This document shows, piece after piece, positions 46,447-57,879 of a stretch of 64,000 nt of DNA (positions within the stretch are counted from its first letter, which is position 1; every line of letters starts with the position of its first letter). Source of the stretch: Bathymodiolus brooksi (Eukaryota; Mollusca; Bivalvia; Mytilida; Modiolidae); NCBI GenBank assembly GCA_963680875.1, contig OY804579.1:17065506-17129505 (forward strand), in the 5' to 3' direction. The translations under genes and the position numbers were made by a program. The notes below the pieces were generated by a model. The model did not search any database and was not told the origin of the DNA. It worked only from the letters and a program-made list of their open reading frames with translations.

Positions 46447-49400
46447 GTATGTATGTCAGAGCATTTAATTCTAAATCGAAATACAATACGTTTTTTTTAT
46501 AATAATCATCATTTGGCTAGGTGGTATACACATGCCGAATGGCAACACAATTTTGATGATAATTCGGCAGAAACATTACAAGTATTTTGTTTGTATACTT
46601 GTACACGAAAAAAGCCAATCAGAAAATAGATTTTGGAGTGCTTAAAAGTAATTATTGACATTTAGAAATTATTTGAGAATGTATCACATGTGACATGTAT
46701 AACCTATTATATAAGTAGTTTGATAACGGCGTCATGAAACTATGCACACATGATTTACTGTAAAAATCTGGATATTGAAGCTAACTATGTTATTATTTGA
46801 TTGGATAATACAATGTACAATGTTGTTTTAGAATCCTGATTCGACAGGCCAAAAGAAAACAGAGATTGTCGGAACAGAAAATCCAAAAAGTGGTTATGAT
46901 CTAAAGACGTGTCTGAAACTAGCCCTTAAAGATGACAGAATGGTATTACTAGAGATGGGAAACAAAGAAAAACAATGGACAGATACCTTGAAAAATAGTG
47001 AGAAGAAAATAGTAATGGTAGATTGTAAAACCCTCCAGAGCGATCAGGTTAATTATATTTACTCTTTTATATAACTAATATTATGCATAAATGTCTAGAT
47101 TATAACTCCGTTTTCTTTGCAAAAAAACGTTCACCCTGTTATATGTGGTAAGCACTTGCACGACCGCACAATTCACTAAAAAGGCAGATTTGTGCTCATA
47201 CTATTAGATTGACCCCGCCACTTTTTATTTAAGTACCTGTACCAAGCCAGAAGAGTGAATGATCATGTATATGCGTGTTAGGGATATCGCTATTGTCGGT
47301 TTTACGTTTTTATGATTAGATTTTAGAACTGTTTTGATGTTCTGATGCCGTGATATGTCTTTGTTTGTCGTTTCAGTATACTTATGATAATGGATACTAA
47401 ATGATTTACATTTATTTTTAGCCATGAACATTAATTTAAATTTCATCTTGTCCTAATTGTTGGCGATAAAGGTATTGTCCATGATGCAATAAGACCAAAA
47501 ACTGGGTGGCTTACTCTAGTGGTGTAGTTTATTATCCTATCTCGACATTGGTTGTGTAATTTTATTTAAAGCGACGTTAACTTTTATAATTCAAATAATA
47601 AAACATTTATACAGTTCTCACAATGGTTAAAAAGGAATAAATAATTTATTTTTGTTTTTCAGCTGAATCAAGAGCCAGAAGAAGAAGAAAATGTAGATGA
47701 GTATGAGGTATAAAGGATTTTTATATAAAATACATCGTAAAACAAAATATAAATTTGTTTGAAAAAACGCAGATGTTCAAATATAATTTTGATCTTCACA
47801 TACGGAATGTTCATGAAACGGCCATGATTCTCTTTTATACAAAACAAAATAAAAACAAAGGAATAAAAAAGAATAAGAGAATTAAAATTGGAGAATAGAG
47901 CACTCATTCACACGTACATGCTGTGTAGGAGTAGTAAGGTAAAATTGAGACACCGAAGTACGACAAGACAAGACCATTTAAAATAGGTCACCTGACACGT
48001 ACGACATTCTTTCATTTAAGAATGTAATCTGAAGATTTCATGTAGCATGTGACACGTGTCAGGAGAAGATTTGCAGTATATATCTAATACAGATGGATAT
48101 ATAATTTTGCTATGATCGATCTTCATATTTATTTGCACATATCATAATTTGTATCATCTAACTTGTCTTTATGTATATGAAATATTATGTCATATGAAAT
48201 TACGAATATGAAGGGAATCAGTATATTTCTTTGTCATGATAAAGTGTCATTGAAATGAACATCTAGAGTTGCATATTGTTACTAGCCGCGCCAAAGCAAA
48301 AAAAAAAAGGAAAAAAATAATAAAGAAAAAAAACATATTCCACATAAGACAAAGATAAATATAGCCTAGGTGTACATTGCTATTTTAATCTAATTTATTT
48401 TACTGTAATCTACAGCACTAGAAAGAAACCCATTTGAGAATAAGGTTAAAATCTAAAGTTAAGGAACAACGGCTTTTTATTTATTTTTTATGTTGGGTGA
48501 GTGGGGGAGAGGGTGTTCTTTATCTCACAGCGATTGTGAAAACTTCAGCGGTGAATTCAAATCATTACTCAGACGACCCCTAACATCCAGTTAAACTGTT
48601 CGCTTCTGATAAATGTGGATGTTTGTTTTATGTTTAAGTAACATTTATTGAATTATTGAATTTACTGTCTATCGCAATTATTTTCTAGGACAATAGAAGT
48701 ATTGAAAACATTCTGAACAGTCTGCAACAAAGGATAGGGTCATCACCGACACTTAAAATTGAGCTATTTATAAACTGGGGAAGGAATCAAAAGGCTAAAG
48801 TGATAAGTTGTTATCCAACATCTAAAGATGAAATTCAGAGCCTTGTACAGGCAGCAGCCGCTGAAGATGTTCGCGTTAGATGTGTAGGGTCTCGTCATAG
48901 CTGGGCACCATTATTTTCTGACGATCGCCAGTTGCTCATTTATGTTGCTAAAATGGAAAGTGATTATTCAGATGGTTCAAGAATACGACTTGTAAATGTA
49001 AGTAATAATATATATTGCAACTTTCCTCAGATAATATGTTCAAAAGGAAAATATTAGAAATTCATATAATAAGTCTTTGGGACCAAGAAGACAAAATGTG
49101 TCGAAAACATCGTATAAACTGTCAAACTGTAAAGCAAAACAAGAAATTCATTGGTCTAATAACGAGTTTAAAACTCTTCTATTGTTCTTACCTTAGAAAT
49201 AATGAAGTACTAAAAGTTTGTATATTACAGATAATCTCTAAAATAATAACGTTTTCTTTGCTTGTTTATCTAAAGTGTTATGTAACACAATAATTTATGC
49301 TTTGAAAAAAATATCTCTGCAAGTAAAATACCTTTTGTATGTAATTTCTTGTTGTAACATCACATTATCTTTTTTGGTGGAACTTGTTATAATTCATTAA

Positions 49401-52400
49401 ATCATGTGAAGATATAAGAACAGTTTTCCCCAGTTGAATCTTCATGATAACTGTGGCTTTCGTTTAATGACAACAAACCAATACTAGTATTGATATTATG
49501 CTTAATTCAGAATACAACATTATGCAAATAAATTATTTTTCTCGTGTTGTTTTTTGTAAGAAAAAACGAATGGAAGTTGACATCATGACAGGCATAACAA
49601 CTGGAGATTTCAAAGAGTTCCAAATAAAGAATAAAATGCATTTAGATGCAAATGTTATTCTCGACATGGTGCAAATGGTCAGTGTTGTTGCTACCGCGTG
49701 TCACGTAAGTTGCCTGTTGGTTTTATTTCAAGAGTCACCATCAATGTAAAGAAAATAGTACATTAAATACTCTACTAACATTAAAAACCTATAAAATACC
49801 TTGAAATCAAACAAAGAAATGCTGATTGATTGATTAACCGCTTATTTGTAAAGTAAAGGTAGAAATATTTCAGCCATATTGACATTGACACGATATAGCT
49901 GAACTATTGTTGAAAGTGGCGTTAAATACCATAAGCCTAACCCTATGCTCATGACGAAAGACAGAAGCCGTAAATCGAAGCAGGAACTGAGAGACAATAC
50001 AATGGCTAAAAGGGACCAATTATGATATACAAAGTATTACACAGAAAATTAAGGATTGAGCAAAACGAACCCCACTGAAACCCGAGGGAGAACTCGGGTG
50101 TTTTAATTGTCGCAAGAAAAAGGAAGATACTGGACAAGTTCGAAATATCTGCCACAATAAACGAGCCAAATAAATAAATATATGTAGACTAAATACTTAG
50201 TTGAAAAAAAACAAGGACCTGTGTAAAATCCGAAACTTTCAAAAAAATTATTTTACTCTTTATCATGAATTCAACAATATTTAGTAAGGAGCATACGGTA
50301 CTCGAACAAAATAAGTGAAGAAACAAATATTAGAGAATACCCGAAAATAAGTGAAGAAACAAATATTAGAGAATACCCAAAAATAAGTGAAGAAACAAAT
50401 ATTAGAGAATAACCAAAAATAAGTGAAGAAACAAATATTAGAGAATACCCCAAAATGGACAATGAAGTATGTCAGTAAACATATATCTTTGGCAAAGTCT
50501 ATGTAAATTATCAGCGCTAATTCAGTTCTAAATAGTGAAAGGATATTAGTTTTACTTACAATAACACAACTAATTCAGATAAGAGTAATAACAAAATTAC
50601 CGAACTCCGAACAATCTTACAAAAGGGAAAGTCAAAACTCATAAGTATATAAACAGACAAAATCAGTTAACAACCGGAAAACTGTGAAAACCGTAATAAC
50701 CCTGACTTGGTACAGGCATTTCTAAAGAAATGGTGGGTTGAATCAGATTTTGAAGCGCCAAACCTCCCGCTTTCACTACGGCTCAAAGGTTGATTTAGAC
50801 ACATAAACCACACATTATATTGCCAATAATAATTTAATGTAATTCAGGTACAACGTGTTCATTGTCCTACAATAGAAATTTTTATTTATTAAGACAAGCT
50901 TACATAACAGATATATTATACTACACGCTTAAACACTATTACTTGAGGGGCCACCGTGGTCGTGATCATATGGTAGCTGGATTTATAGCAGTGCCTATCA
51001 CCACTAACGTTGTGAGTTCGAATCCCGTTCATGGCGAAGTGTACTCGATACAACATTATGTGATAAATTTTGTCAGTTACTTGCGACTGGTCGGTGGTTT
51101 TATCCGGGTACTCCGGTTTCCTCCACCAATAAAACTGACCACCACGATATAGCTGAAATATTGTTGAAAGTGTCGTTATACACCATAAACCTAAACCAAA
51201 ACATTACTTGACAACATATTGTTACATTTCTTTAATTTAGCTAACATTGTACATGTAGCAAGAACGGCAATGTAATCATAATATGTAAATTATTACATGG
51301 TACTTACTAACAATAATATACTCCTTTAGGGCGTCGGACAGGGCACGAAAAGTCCCAGTGATCATATTGTAAAGATGCGAATCTTTGATAGTAAAGGTGA
51401 ACTTCGAACATACACTATGGCGGACAACAAAGAAATGTTTAGAGCGGTCGCTGGTAATTTTGGCTGTTTCGGGGTTATATTTGATATGACAATACAACTG
51501 GTTCCTGAGATAATAGTCAAAACAGAAAATATATACTATGATTTAGAGGACCTTTTCTTTAATCCGGCTAGTATGAAGAGCCTGGTAGAGAACAATTGGT
51601 CTGTGGAGATTTTCTGGTTCCCATACAACTCTCTTAGTGTTTTTGACTATGAACCAAAAAATGACGATATTTGGGTGAGAGCCATCAATAAAGTGAAAAA
51701 CCCGAAGAATGTTGATCTTGTGGAGTTTAGTTATTATTCCTGGAAAGACGCGAAGGATTCACTTACACAAGAAGCTTTACAAGTCGTAGCTCCTTTCATA
51801 GCCAGTGATCCAGGTCTTACTCCGTATTTTTCATGGTCTTCATTCAAAGCCTTAAAACACATCATCTACCCAGCTGGCCACCTGCATCAAGAACTTCCCC
51901 ATGCTGTTCATTTCCGGTAACTATAAATAATACATAGACAACAAGTTTATTTCTGTAAAAAATAGAGATTATCCTAATGAACAATCAATACATATTATTA
52001 CAGTACAAATGTTTTGAAATTCTGAAAGTTGACATTCATTATTTTTGCTCCTAATGCCAAGATTTGTCGGGATTATCTGGTCACGTTCCTGGTTGATGTA
52101 TCAGTTCGTGTGGTTAAAGTCTTTGTTTTCACTTTGTTTTTATTCCGACCATCCTTTTACTCGACAATCTCGTCAGGGCTTGGTCGTAATGAGTTCGTTG
52201 TCCTTACCTGATATTGTAAATGTATTTGTATTTATATACGATCTTAGAAGTATATTAATAATTTCACCAAGAGGTTTGGTTAGACCCATTAAACTATTTC
52301 AACTCCGTCACTTGCTATTGAAGCACCTGTATCCAGCCAGGAAAATGCATGTATATTTGTGCTAGCGTATCGATGTAAACATTTCCTATGATTTTCCGAT

Positions 52401-55400
52401 TGGATTTTTGAACTGTTCTGATAACTTGGTATTTTTTTGTTTTTATTGTTTTGAATGAATATTTGTTTCTTTTCTTCGCGGAACATTTATTGGGACACAA
52501 TAATTTAATTTAGTCTGTTCTCATCATTTTGTGCTGAAATATTGATAAATAAGTGACAATGTTTTGGTTCAACAGTATTATTCCTCGTTTTTTGTATTAT
52601 ATATAACACATACAATACATGTATTTCCTGTTGTTATCATGTGCGTTTAAAAGTGTAATTATGATAGTAAAGTCTTTGACATAATTATGTGGTTTATATA
52701 TAAGTCTTCATACGTACTTCTTTCATATCCGAAATGCCCGGGTGGCTCAATGAGCTGGTAGTTGGATTACCTAGCAACTCATACAAGCCTATCACCAATA
52801 CTGCGTGGGTTCGCACCCGGCTTTGTGAATTACAAAATGGGTGCACTCGACTCGCAGGGACAAGTCATAAAGTTTACCAGTTGCTTGCCCATGGTCGATG
52901 GTTCTCTCCGGGTACTCCGGCTTCTTCCATCATTAAAACTGGTCGCCATGATATAGCTGAAATATTGCTGAAAGTGGTGTTAAAACATTAACAATCAATC
53001 AAACAATTCATACGTACTTCTTTCATATCCGAGAGATATACTACAGGTATTACTATACATGTATACTCTAATTCATAATTAACATTACGTTCGTTGGCAG
53101 TGTTAATTGTGCTTTGTACTCAACTCAAAGGGAACGAAATATATTCATTTCTCATTTCTTTGGGATCTAAAGTGATCAATTCATCGTTTAAACTATCGAT
53201 ACATGGTTAGGGTGTTTACATATTGTGCCGGTCAGTTTTGTTGGAAACCAGAGTACCTTGAGAAAACCACAGACCTGCCCAAGGTCACTGACAAACTTTA
53301 TCGGATTAAGTTTTATCGATGACACCTCGCCTTGAGTGAGATTCCAACACACAACTTTGGTGGTGATAGGCACTGATTGCATTGGTGATAGATTTTAATA
53401 TTCAGATACTAAAAGGTTGATTAGAAATGTCAATACAAATTTTTGGTTTTCTTAATAATTTTCGTTTCTATTATTATTTGAGGAAATGAGCATAAATTTG
53501 TATTGTATTTCTCTAGAAAATATATTGACCAGGCACCAGTCAGTGATATGGAGTTTGCATTTGACCTGAAAGGGGATTACAATAAGCTACTGAAAATTAT
53601 ACAAATTGTTGTCAGCAAAGTGGATCATTACGAAGAAAAAGATGAATATCCTCTAAACATTGCACTAGAAATGCGATGGATGGGGTACAGGTATGTTATG
53701 ACCAGGACTGAAATTGTATATTCAGGTATAATAAGTTGCTAAAGGGTGCGAGAAACCAATATTGGTATTATTACATAAAAAAATCGTGGTCCCTTTTACG
53801 AAATCACTAATCTCTCAGATTTGTTTTAATGTGAATGTGTGAAACGTGGTCTTACAACATTGAGGCTAATAAAAGGTAACAATAATGGTGAAGACCGCCT
53901 TTGTAAATTACAAAGAAGAGTGCACTCGACTTGCAGCCGCAAGTGATAAAGTTTACCAGTTGCTTGCCCATGGTCGGTGGTTCTCTCCGGGTACTCCGGC
54001 TTCTTCCACCAGTAAAACTGTTCGCCATGATATAGCTGAAATATTGCTGAATGTGGCGTTAAACAGCAAAATTCAAATTCGAATTCAAAATAATGGTGAT
54101 GAAGCCGCTAACAATTCTGTAATAACAGAGAAATGATGTCCCACTTAATATTTAAGTATTATGTTGTCTACCACGTTTTCATGTGTCGTCTGTACTCAAA
54201 GAAGAACAGATAATGCAATGACCAAAAGAAAAAGGACAAATGAAGAAAGACGAAAGGACAAACAACGATCTACAAACCAATACAGGAAAGTTAAAGATTG
54301 AGCTACGCGAACCCCACTAAATTTCAGGATTGAACTTATGTGCTCCGGAAGGGCAAGAAGTTGCTGCTCCACTAGTGGCACTTGCTACAAACCTGGTGAT
54401 AAGTCATAAATGAGGACAATGCCGGATTGCGATTACGACAAACGGATAAATTGAAGGACAGACAACACAATGGTTAAAAGAAAAAGGACAAAAGAACAAA
54501 CAACCATCTATAAAACACTACACATAAAACAAAAGATCGAGCAACACGAACTGAATAACAGTGGTGGACCCAGGTACTCTGGAATGGTACGCAGTTCCTG
54601 TCCCACTAGTCGCATCCGTCGTGTTACTCTAGTTGCAAACCCAGTGATCAGTCATGAATGCGGACAGGAATGGGAAATGCTTACAAATGACCATTTGTGA
54701 CACAGATATCTCATAACGGTTCACCAAGTCACAATGGCCAAGTCACAATGGGGACCGTAAATCGCACAAAGTGATGATTTCAACTTGATTACGAGGAATT
54801 CATTGGTTTAGTAGCTTTCCTATTAGTAGCAACATACTAGCAAGAAATTCATGATATGAAACACAAGCTTTGGAACATCGGATCAACTGAGAGATATATA
54901 CTCCATATGCAGGTGCTGTTGGAATGTAGCTATAGGAATCATTAGTAAATCCGACTATGAAAATATCACGGCCACGACGGTCCCTTTATTATTAGGTGAA
55001 TGTTAATGAACATAGTGTTAGAATAAAGACCTGTCAGTAACCTTTCATGCATTGAATTTACTTTACAGCGATACATATCTCTGTCCTGGAATAATAGGTA
55101 ACCCAGCATATGGTGGATCGGGGCAAGTGTTTTACGTAGAAATACTAAGTGTTCAGGGAACAAGAGGATGGGAGAAGTTTTGCATTGATGTGGGTAAGGA
55201 ATGGATGGCGTTGGGAGGAGTACCACATTTAGCAAAACAGTGGGACTTCCTACCAAATATTGAAAATCACATTCACAAAGTAAGCTAAAATTAATTTCAC
55301 ACGTATGCTGTACTACATGTATATTTAATTTTCATTTTCGCAATATTTTGTATAGGAAATAAATGCTAGGATGCAACGGATACTAGGAAATCTGCTTCGG

Positions 55401-57772
55401 AGCTTCTTGATTTACATTTTTTTTTATTCTGACACAAATGAACAATGCATTACGAAAGTATAAATAAGGGTAATAGCAAAATTACCGAACTCCGAACAAT
55501 CTTACAAAGGGAAAGTCAAAACTCATAAGTATATAAACAGACAAAATCAGTCAACAACCTGAAACTGTGAAAACGATAATGACCCTGACTTGGTACAGGC
55601 AGTTCTAAAGAAATGGTGGGTTGAATCAGATTTTGAAGCGCCAAACCTCCCGTTTTCATTATGGCTCAAAGGTTCCGGCTGTCACTATAACAGTATTTAT
55701 AACAATACTGGAACAAAATAGGTAAAATAGTTGTCAAAGCAGTACCAAACTCAGTGAAGTAAATGTCAAAAACACTTTTACGTCACACATTCATAAAAAA
55801 ATATTTTTGACATTTTTGTTGACTTCTTTATCTTTATACATTTTCACTATATGAAAATCCATCGTTTATTATCGTCTCTGCAGAGACGGAATATATTTCG
55901 ACAAGATCTTGGTATCGGAATATAAACTTTTTAGGAGATCGAATAAGGTGAATCTTTTTATAGCCCTGGTTCAGTAACCTGTTTCTCAGATGAAGATAAC
56001 GTTTCATGAAATCAGAATAATTGCTACTGGCCCTTGCATAGCGAATCAATTGCGAGATGTAAACACCATATGCAGGAGAAGCTGGTATATTGCTGCACAT
56101 ATTTGGAAAATTTATGATTTTAAAATTGAAGTCGTCCCGTTTATCATAAATTTTAGTACTGAGTTGACCACTGTCGTCAAATGAGAGGTATGAGTCCAAA
56201 AATGATGCGGACGAAGCTGTATCTGTGGTCTCTTTACCTTCCAGCTCTGGAGGATATATCAATGGAAGAAATTCTGCAAATCTAGAATTATTGATAGATA
56301 AAACGTCATCAATATACCTGTATGTGAAATTAAAGGCTCTAGCCTCATGAATCTTCTTATCTTTTACAAGCTTTTGAAGAAACTCCGATTCATGAATATA
56401 AAAATAAATCGGCTAGAAGAGGGGCACAATTTGTACCCATTGGTATGCCGACGACCTGCTGAAACAGTGTCCCTCCAAAGGAGACAAATATGTTATCGAT
56501 GAGGAACTCCCGCATACTGATCTCTTGTTCCTCGGAATAGCATGTTTTACCTTTTTGAATTTTGTTTGAAAAATATGTGAAATTATAACAGAGGACTCTA
56601 TTCCAGGGTCGGGGGCCATCGTGGCCATGATCGTATGGTAGTTGGATTTACAAGTACCTATGCAATCAGTGCCTATCACCATTGATCTTGTGAGTTCGAA
56701 TCTCGATCAGGGCGAAGTGTAGAACATTTTGTGATAACGTTTGTCAGTGATTTGTGACAAATCGGTGGTTTTCTCCGGGTCCTCCGGTTTCCTCCACCAA
56801 TAACACTGACCGCACCGATAACTGAAATATTGTTGAAAGTGGCGCTAAACACCATCAAACAACAAACAAACAAACAAATTCCAGGGCCGGCGTACCGTAA
56901 TCGTATTTCCACTACCAATAGTCTTGTCAGTTCTACTTGTAGGACTAATTATTAAATAAATATAGCATTTTTTTTGGTTTTCTACCTCCATCAATCATCT
57001 GCTCTTAATGTTTGTGTCAAGAAAGTATTACTTTATTCTATCTTATCTTATATTATCGTCTGATTTTTCACTTACACATCGGAACAGTTTCGGTTTTCAT
57101 ATTTGAAAACATGTTACCTTTCACATAACCCGAATAATCCAGTCGTTATATTACACTCCCGCTAGTCGCTGCTCGTCCAGCGAAAGTGTCGATAGAGGGC
57201 GCAGTATTATTCAAGTTACCTTTCACATGTAGAAAAAGAAGAGAGAGTCCGAATGTTTGGGAGGGGGTGTTTCGGGGAGGGGGGTTTTTGAGGCTCGCGA
57301 CAGTAAAGAAGACAAATACATTTTGGCAAAAATATTAATATTTTCATGCAAATACCCCGGCGATGGTGAAAATGGAATAAAAACGAAATTCGTTCGAAAT
57401 ATAAAAAAAACATTAAACATACACCAGCTATATATATCAACCAATCAAAATCTAGTATATTTATATAAGATGTGATTGATTGATTTGATTGGTGTGTAAT
57501 GCCAATTTCAGCAGTATTTCAGATATATCGTGGAGTGGATAAATTATATTATTAACCTAGAAGCAATTTGTAATTGAACTACCATGACTGTATTAACACA
57601 TAACTGTTTTAATTTTGACAGGACGATATTAAATAATGGTCTTAATTTTCGATTTTATCAACAGATTTTGGGACTCCCCTTCAGCGAATTTAAAACACAG
57701 CTTTTGAAATCTGGAGCTGATCCGGATGGAATTTTCTTGAACGAAAGTTTGAAAAAACTCTTTCGTCTGTAG
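46417..57772 (+). CDS. FAD-dependent sugar-1,4-lactone oxidase (L-gulonolactone oxidase-like), 9 exons
   Basis: Joined exons 46417-46446, 46832-47047, 47663-47707, 48689-48997, 49561-49704, 51330-51916, 53517-53690, 55069-55279 and 57665-57772 give 1824 nt, 607 residues plus stop. All introns are GT-AG and all phases match. Domains: residues 1-10 [10 protein letters not shown], an acylation-type start; 11-97 a charged region ending in an acidic Glu-rich run; about 126-300 a FAD_binding_4 domain with [14 protein letters not shown] (His167 at the usual flavin-attachment position) and ACHGVGQGT (247-254); about 400-607 an ALO-type domain with LEMRWMG (Glu495, Arg497), LCPG (506-509), PHLAK (554-558) and a C-terminal DPDGIF. 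The family oxidises aldonolactones, in animals the last step of ascorbate synthesis. Rat GULO has 440 residues, so the N-terminal extension is unusual. Substrate is inferred only. Confidence 0.9.
46832..47047 (+). CDS. Oxidase exon 2 (residues 11-82)
   Basis: Acceptor TTGTTTTAG/AAT, donor CAG/GTTAAT, 216 nt, phase 0 on both sides. Encodes a Lys/Asp-rich segment (for example [20 protein letters not shown]) with no domain I recognise. Confidence 0.8.
47663..47707 (+). CDS. Oxidase exon 3 (residues 83-97)
   Basis: 45-nt microexon, phase 0 on both sides; acceptor TTGTTTTTCAG, donor GAG/GTATAA. Encodes an acidic linker ([12 protein letters not shown]). Confidence 0.8.
48689..48997 (+). CDS. Oxidase exon 4 (residues 98-200)
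   Basis: Acceptor TTATTTTCTAG, donor AAT/GTAAGT. Holds [22 protein letters not shown] and the GSRHSWAP flavin motif. Confidence 0.92.
49561..49704 (+). CDS. Oxidase exon 5 (residues 201-248)
   Basis: Acceptor GTTTTTTGTAAG/AAA, donor CAC/GTAAGT, 144 nt, phase 0 on both sides. Encodes the [10 protein letters not shown] and [18 protein letters not shown] parts of the FAD domain. Confidence 0.9.
49850..49940 (+). mobile_element. SINE 3' fragment in oxidase intron 5
   Basis: GATATAGCTGAACTATTGTT and GAAAGTGGCGTTAAATACCA only. Confidence 0.65.
49960..50105 (-). repeat. Dispersed repeat family A, partial, in intron 5
   Basis: Reverse copy: GACAATACAATGGCTAAAAG, ATTGAGCAAAACGAACCCCA, then GAGGGAGAACTCGGGTG. 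Confidence 0.7.
50309..50453. repeat. 36-bp tandem repeat, 4 copies
   Basis: Unit AATAAGTGAAGAAACAAATA plus 16 bp (ends AGAATACCC). 36 bp is 12 codons, so a minus-strand ORF repeats [12 protein letters not shown]; this is not evidence of coding. Confidence 0.92.
50575..50790. repeat. Dispersed ~205-bp repeat, copy 1 (intron 5)
   Basis: About 90% alike to 55455-55675: TTACCGAACTCCGAACAATC, CTCATAAGTATATAAACAGA, GAAATGGTGGGTTGAATCAG. Confidence 0.9.
50945..51193 (+). mobile_element. tRNA-derived SINE, family 2, copy 3 (intron 5)
   Basis: GGTCGTGATCATATGGTAGC head with a deletion that removes the ACTACCTATGCAATC block; GAGTTCGAATCCCGTTCATG B box; standard core and tail. Confidence 0.9.
51330..51916 (+). 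CDS. Oxidase exon 6 (residues 249-444)
   Basis: Acceptor ATACTCCTTTAG, donor TTCCG/GTAACT, 587 nt, ends in phase 2 within Arg444. Starts [13 protein letters not shown], completing the FAD domain, then enters the substrate domain. Confidence 0.93.
51917..52706. other. Oxidase intron 6, 5' part
   Basis: No repeat recognised apart from AT-rich sequence; ORFs at 52029-52500 are unsupported. Confidence 0.4.
52733..53006 (+). mobile_element. tRNA-derived SINE, family 1, full-length, with 26-bp TSD (intron 6)
   Basis: The head GCCCGGGTGGCTCAATGAGC holds an A box; GGGTTCGCACCCGGC is the B box. The core has TTCTCTCCGGGTACTCCGGC and ATGATATAGCTGAAATATTG, and the tail is AATCAATCAAA. A 26-bp direct duplication lies at 52707-52732 and 53007-53032 without mismatches, so the insertion looks recent. 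Confidence 0.95.
53195..53395 (-). mobile_element. SINE family 2, diverged, reverse (intron 6)
   Basis: Contains GTGATAGGCACTGATTGCAT, CACTGACAAACTTTATC and GTTTTGTTGGAAACCAGAGT in reverse order; the tail is missing. Confidence 0.75.
53517..53690 (+). CDS. Oxidase exon 7 (residues 444-502)
   Basis: Acceptor TTTCTCTAG, donor ACAG/GTATGT, 174 nt. The split codon CG-A restores Arg444. Carries DMEFAFDL and the LEMRW catalytic-type motif. Confidence 0.9.
53885..54075 (+). mobile_element. SINE family 1, 5'-truncated (intron 7)
   Basis: Starts within the TTGTAAATTACAAAGAAGAG block, lacking the tRNA-like head; the core and GAATGTGGCGTTAAACAGCA end are present. Confidence 0.85.
54190..54400 (-). repeat. 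Dispersed repeat family A (intron 7)
   Basis: Reverse copy: GAACAGATAATGCAATGACC through GGAAGGGCAAGAAGTTGCTG and CCACTAGTGGCA. Confidence 0.82.
54440..54665 (-). repeat. Dispersed repeat family A, second adjacent copy (intron 7)
   Basis: Reverse copy: GACAACACAATGGTTAAAAG, GATCGAGCAACACGAACTGA, GCAGTTCCTGTCCCACTAGT. Same orientation as its neighbour. Confidence 0.82.
55069..55279 (+). CDS. Oxidase exon 8 (residues 502-572)
   Basis: Acceptor TTTACTTTACAG, donor AAA/GTAAGC. The split codon AG-C gives Ser502. Carries [22 protein letters not shown] and PHLAKQWDF. Confidence 0.9.
55455..55675. repeat. Dispersed ~205-bp repeat, copy 2 (intron 8)
   Basis: Partner of 50575-50790. Confidence 0.9.
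55834..56607 (-). pseudogene. Reverse transcriptase relic (GIPMG / YIDD motifs) in oxidase intron 8
   Basis: Minus-strand frames give RT motif B ([20 protein letters not shown]), then after a 2-bp-type frameshift near 56395 the catalytic [13 protein letters not shown], followed by [13 protein letters not shown], a YDKRDDFNF segment and [19 protein letters not shown]. The frame stops at 55834. The 5' side is cut off by a SINE at 56608. I recall this arrangement from many invertebrate RT ORFs but cannot assign the class (LINE, Penelope-like or other). Not active: 5' truncated and frameshifted. It lies antisense to the host gene. Confidence 0.85.
56608..56876 (+). mobile_element. tRNA-derived SINE, family 2, copy 4, with 9-bp TSD (intron 8)
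   Basis: GGCCATGATCGTATGGTAGT head, GAGTTCGAATCTCGATCAGG B box, CAAACAAACAAACAAA tail. ATTCCAGGG flanks both sides (about 56599-56607 and 56878-56886). Confidence 0.9.
56887..57472. other. Oxidase intron 8, 3' part
   Basis: No recognised gene. A CGATAGAGGGCGCAG motif and a G-rich stretch (57258-57292, GGGAGGGGGTG and GGGGAGGGGGG) are visible. Confidence 0.4.
57473..57535 (-). mobile_element. SINE family 1 fragment (intron 8)
   Basis: TGATTGATTGATTTGATTGG tail and CAATTTCAGCAGTATTTCAG core only. Confidence 0.7.
57665..57772 (+). CDS. Oxidase exon 9 (residues 573-607, stop TAG)
   Basis: I chose the acceptor TTTTATCAACAG at 57664, not the upstream TTTTGACAG at 57621, because only the former keeps phase 0 open. 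Encodes [20 protein letters not shown] and the end [14 protein letters not shown]. Confidence 0.88.
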   Translation: MLGLPFSEFKTQLLKSGADPDGIFLNESLKKLFRL

Positions 57773-57879
57773 CATATAATCTTGAGAGGAATTGTTCAGC
57801 ATGGTCAATTCAATTAAATAGACATGATTAGCAAAAACCTGTACATAACAATTGGACAAAAAAATATTGATTGTAATAG

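Noticed and set aside
50271..50462. ORF with four [12 protein letters not shown] repeats
   Set aside because: A 36-bp tandem repeat stays in frame by arithmetic; no start context, splice sites or family match, and it lies in an intron.
57622..57664. Earlier start of oxidase exon 9 at the TTTTGACAG acceptor (57621)
   Set aside because: It would give GAC GAT ATT AAA TAA, an immediate stop in the required phase.
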